Source of the DNA: Saksenaea vasiformis B4078
Taxonomy: Eukaryota; Mucoromycota; Mucoromycetes; Mucorales; Saksenaeaceae
Length of the DNA: 49,331 nt
Reading direction: 5' to 3'
Assembly: GCA_000697055.1 (NCBI GenBank)
Contig: JNDT01001278.1
Coordinates: forward strand, 1-49,331
Shown here: one piece after another, positions 45,783 to 49,331 of the stretch
Numbering within the stretch: the stretch's first letter is position 1
Layout of the letters: each line of letters opens with the position of its first letter
Notes under the pieces: model-generated
The model's input: the letters and a program-made list of their open reading frames with translations, nothing else
Database searches by the model: none
What the model was told of the DNA's origin: nothing
Translations under genes and position numbers: made by a program

Positions 45783-46104
45783 TTACCTCTTTTTTCGTTG
45801 CGCAATGCTTTATTAATCTATGTACACGTGCATAGAGTAACGTCATCGGCATTCATATATTTGGGAAAGCACATAACAAGGAATGATGTAAGGAACTGTG
45901 TCAGATGCACTATGCATATCCACTTTTATGTTTGTTAAGATATTCGTCTGTATGGTATTTTAGCAGGTGCTACGCATCAAATCATCGTAAACGTCTTTGT
46001 TGGCAATCAGTTATATCCAAGCAGCTCAACAGAATATTCGACAGTGTCGATGACATCAAAAAATACTTCTCTTTGATGTATTTGGTATTAAGCTTTTGCG
46101 TAAT

Positions 46105-48460
46105 TTACAATTCATCATGAAGAGAACTATCATCCTCTTCATCCTCCGCTAGTTTATCTGCTGACTTCTTCATCTCCTCATCAGCTTTCTTCTCCTCTTC
46201 TGTTTTGTCAGCAGCAACTTCAACCTTCACATCTGCTTCCTCATAGAGAGATGCACCCACACCTCTGCGAACAATGGTTTCAACGCGTTTTGTAAAGGAA
46301 TTAACGTCCTTCAAAGGGAAGCCGCTACGAATAGCTGTTGTTTCGTACAAAACAACAGCCATCTCCTTGGTGTCCTCATCGATGTTGTCAGATTCCACAC
46401 GTTCAAGCAGGGACTTGAGAATGGGGTGACTTGGATTGATTTCAAGCGTCTTCTTTTGGGACTTCATGAATTGTAGCATCATATCTTGTTCCTTTCCAGT
46501 GCCTTGCGCAGCCATTAATCGCTCCATATGACCAGTGAGACCAAAATCAGCCGCGACAATTGCCATAGGAGATTTCGTCAAACGCTTAGACAAGACAACT
46601 TTGTCAATATCCTCGGCAAGGACCGATTTTAACCACATCTTAAGAGGTTCAAACTTGGCGTCAACTTCCTTGTCCGTAACGGCTTCGTCTCCTTCATCCC
46701 CAAATTTGAGGTCGCCCTTAGCGATGTTTACAAACATTTTGCCATTGTACCCAGGCATGCGCTGGATCAACATCTCGTCAATAGGATCGACCATATACAA
46801 TACTTCGTAACCACGTGCCAACAGGCGTTCTAAGAAGGGAGACTGTTCGATCTCGGTAACCGACGACCCAGTCATATAAAAGATGGATTTTTGGTTGTTC
46901 TTCATGCGACTGATATAAGATTCAATGTCGACACCAGGGGCGGATGGATCATAGGATGATGAGAAGCGCAGGAGCTGTGCAATCTTCTTACGATGCATAT
47001 CTGATTCAATAGCGCCATATTTCAACGCGTTGCCGTACTCCCTAAGGAACTGGCTGTACTTTTCTTCGTCATCCTTTGCCAACTGAGCAAACATGTCGAG
47101 CGCCTTCTTGACGAGATGCTTGGAAATCGTACGCAGCGAGCGGTGTTTTTGAAGTGTTTCACGCGATACATTCAGGGGTAAGTTGTCGGCGTCCACAATA
47201 CCCTTGAGGAAAGAGAGCCATTTAGGGAACAAGTCAAATTCATCCGTAATGAAGACACGCTTCACGAACAGTTTGATATTGTGCACTTTCTCCGCGAGAT
47301 TCTGGAAGAAGTTCGGATCGGCACGAGGAGGGATATAAATGATGGATCTGAATTCAATATCGCCTTCTCCTTTGTAGTGTGTCCAGCTTAAAGGCGTCGC
47401 CGATGCGTCCTTTGTAATAGAACGGTAGAATTCGGTGTACTCCTCATCAGACACGTCCTTCGAAGCCCGCATCCAGATTGGCTTCTGGGTATTCAGAAGC
47501 TCCCAGTCATATACTGTCTTCATTTCCTTTTCTACTTTGTCTTCCCTTTCGTCATCATCAATAGTTTCTTCTTCAATCTCGTCATCTGAGGTTTCGGTTT
47601 CAGTTTCATTAGAGACGGTTTCGTTGTGAGATGCCCAGATGTAGATGGGGAAGTTAATGAATTCAGAGTATTTGGACACAAGATTTTTCAGTGTGGATTG
47701 ATCAAGGAACTCCAATGCGTCTTCCTTCAAGTGAAGCGTGATCTGGGTGCCCCGTCCAAGGGTATTGCCACGAGGATCCTTGGCGATAACAAAGTCGTCT
47801 ACAGCTTCACTCATCCATACATACTGATCTTCCTCATCATTCGACTTGGATGCTACTGTCACCTTGTCAGCTACCAGGAACACAGAATAGAAGCCGACAC
47901 CAAATTGACCAATCTGGGTTACGTTGTCCTTGTTTTTCTCCAATTTCTGCAGGAATTCCGAAGTGCCCGATTTGGCGATAGTACCCAGATTTTGCTTTAG
48001 TTGATCGCGCGTCATACCAATACCAGTGTCAGTGATGATCAACGACCTGGTTTCAGGGTCGGCAGCAATAGAAACGCTGAGTTTCGACTCAGACGCAAGG
48101 GCTGAAGAATCGGTCAGAGCTAAGAATCGAATCTTGTCGAGGGCATCGGATGCATTAGATATTAACTCTCGCAAGAAAATCTCGCGCGATTTATAAAGCG
48201 AATTGATAATCAAACTCATCAGTCGCGATATCTCAGTCTACATAACTGTTAGAGCCAAACCATATGCTTCCAAATATACAAACCTCGAATGTAAATTTCT
48301 CCGTCTGGAGCTGTTCTACTTGTTCGGGTAACAACCCTTGAGTGCGACCATCAGCGTTGACTACGGTTTGTTGAACGTCTGCGCGTACGGAAGCAGAGAA
48401 TAGGCCTAAAATGACCAACACCAATGTGGCTACAATACAAGAAACCCTACACACTTTCAT
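46105..48460 (-). CDS. GRP94: GRP94/endoplasmin, ER-lumenal Hsp90
   Basis: Two exons (48460-48284, 48237-46105) give 769 residues. A signal peptide (MKVCRVSCIVATLVLVILGL FSASVRA, cleavage likely after Ala27) and a C-terminal HDEL place it in the ER lumen. The Hsp90 ATPase motifs are intact: SREIFLRELISNASDALDKI, ITDTGIGMTRDQL, GTIAKSG and IGQFGVGFYSVFLVA. An acidic charged linker (SDDEIEEETIDDDEREDK) separates the N and middle domains. The middle domain carries WTHYKGEGDIEFRSIIYIPP and DADNLPLNVSRETLQKH (catalytic-loop Arg). The tail is acidic, as in animal and plant GRP94. Ascomycete yeasts lack GRP94, so its presence supports an early-diverging fungus. It folds a restricted set of secretory and membrane clients and buffers calcium. 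Confidence 0.97.
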
Positions 48461-48546
48461 GTTGAAGGAATCTGTAGAGACGATCGCGAAGGAATGAGCG
48501 GAGGAACAAGCTTAAAAGCACTATAATTGACAGCTGGCAGCCGTTT

Positions 48547-48614
48547 ATTGGCTGTTTCAAATTTGGTCAATGCTCTCCCAGGCTGTCTTCGTGCTTGTAA
48601 TCGAACCAGCCAAT
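48547..48614. promoter_or_regulatory. Two CCAAT boxes in the GRP94 promoter
   Basis: A CCAAT on the minus strand (ATTGG, 48547-48551) and one on the plus strand (48610-48614) lie about 90 and 150 bp upstream of the GRP94 start. ER-chaperone promoters commonly use CCAAT elements. I saw no full CCAAT-N9-CCACG stress element. Confidence 0.3.
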
Positions 48615-48737
48615 GAAATTGCATGTAACACTAAGGCCATCTTTTCTTTGGTGCAATTGTCTGAGTTGGTCGTCACAACCACTTTTCAGGGGGGGCTTTT
48701 CTTTTGTCGCGTGGATCATACAGTTTATTGAATTATC

Positions 48738-49307
48738 TTTTACGCTACACTAAAAAATCTTGCGCCTCTGAAGAGACAAGTTTGCGCTAAAGAAGAATCG
48801 AATATGCGGCCATCAGTACATCAATTTTTCGTCTGAAGATTAATCAGCTTACATGAACTTGGTCTTCAGCGGACGCAAAATTTATTCCGGCAACATAAAA
48901 AATAATTCATGGTTAGTACATGAAAGATACTTTGATGTCTTTTCACTTACCCCCGAAGGATATCTCCGCCCATCGACGGAAGCCAAAGCCCCGCACCTGA
49001 AGCGGTGGGGGCGGCGAGAGTTTGGGGGTGACCCGATGGCTTAGGAGCGGCCATTGTTTGAACGGCGTGCAGAGGACTTGAAGCGATACATCGTCTGGCA
49101 ATCTATTCCGGAGGATGAGCGATACTGAGTGTGCGTGCGTGTGACAACGTTTACGTACTTTGAGTGTGGGTATAAAGCACCAACACGGCCAAGACGGTTC
49201 GGGACAGCGGTCATGCAGCCTAAACGGCATACAAAAAAATGAGTGATCCTGGATATGTAATAAAAAGTTGACATACGTACCGGGGATGTTTGTACCAACA
49301 GAGCCAA
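48738..49307. mobile_element. Longer repeated element, copy B, with MITE-like copy 4 at its left end
   Basis: Bases 48738-48900 are the inverted-repeat element: left arm TTTTACGCTACACTAAAAAA + TCTTGCGCCTC, right arm GGACGCAAAATTTATTCCGG + CAACATAAAA. Similarity to copy A continues to about 49307 (TTCATGGTTAGTACATGAAA, CAGAGGACTTGAAGCGATAC, GTACCGGGGATGTT, ACAGAGCCAA). A local GC-rich palindrome-like stretch (CCCGCACCTGAAGCGGTGGG) lies at about 48992. The element may continue past the window end. Confidence 0.7.
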
Positions 49308-49331
49308 AGAAGAAGAAGAAAAAAAGGAAAA

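Larger units (their letters stand above)
43818..46104. other. 2.3-kb repeat-rich intergenic region
   Basis: Lies upstream of the VTC paralogue and downstream of GRP94. It contains CACGT sites (44059-44080), MITE-like copy 3 within a longer duplicated element (44816-45345) and a hairpin with a transposon-end-like sequence (45733-45782). Open frames here (for example minus 45290-45532) look like parts of the repeat rather than host genes. Confidence 0.6.

Overview
The window is nuclear DNA from a fungus, most likely an early-diverging (Mucoromycota-type) one. This rests on intron-rich genes with short GT-AG introns (mostly 45-100 bp, often five or more per gene), compact intergenic spacing, and fungal gene content: a Vac7-like protein, VTC polyphosphate polymerase subunits, a CipC/DUF3759 protein, a Pex30-like dysferlin-domain protein and an ER Hsp90 ending in HDEL. 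The exact lineage is inference. I rebuilt gene models by hand. Almost all models were checked by requiring donor/acceptor sites and an intact frame across every junction.

Layout. 1-9 kb: an edge-truncated CxxC protein, a PQ-loop membrane protein, a tiny 59-residue gene, an atypical hexokinase that lacks its catalytic aspartate, an orphan exon, an Mso1-like protein and a Vac7-like vacuolar regulator. 9-17 kb: a two-module Golgi-type glycosyltransferase, a right-handed beta-helix protein and a disordered protein of unknown function. 17-25 kb: TRAPPC11 (15 exons), then PDCD5 and SAP18 facing each other. 25-32 kb: a ricin-lectin/CipC fusion, a GRIP-domain golgin, a broken reading frame and a Pex30-like protein. 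32-38 kb: an ankyrin protein, PHO88/SND3 convergent with MED6, and the proteasome deubiquitinase RPN11. 39-44 kb: two adjacent VTC genes in the same direction, one with and one without the polymerase catalytic residues. 44-49 kb: repeat-rich DNA and the ER chaperone GRP94.

Themes. Several genes serve the endomembrane system (TRAPPC11, golgin, glycosyltransferase, GRP94, Pho88/SND3, Vac7, VTC, Pex30-like). The most interesting signals are two active/inactive-enzyme situations (hexokinase-like pseudoenzyme; VTC pair) and an apparently undescribed family of about 165-bp inverted-repeat elements. The latter has four copies in the last 14 kb, two of them embedded in a longer duplicated element of about 0.55 kb.
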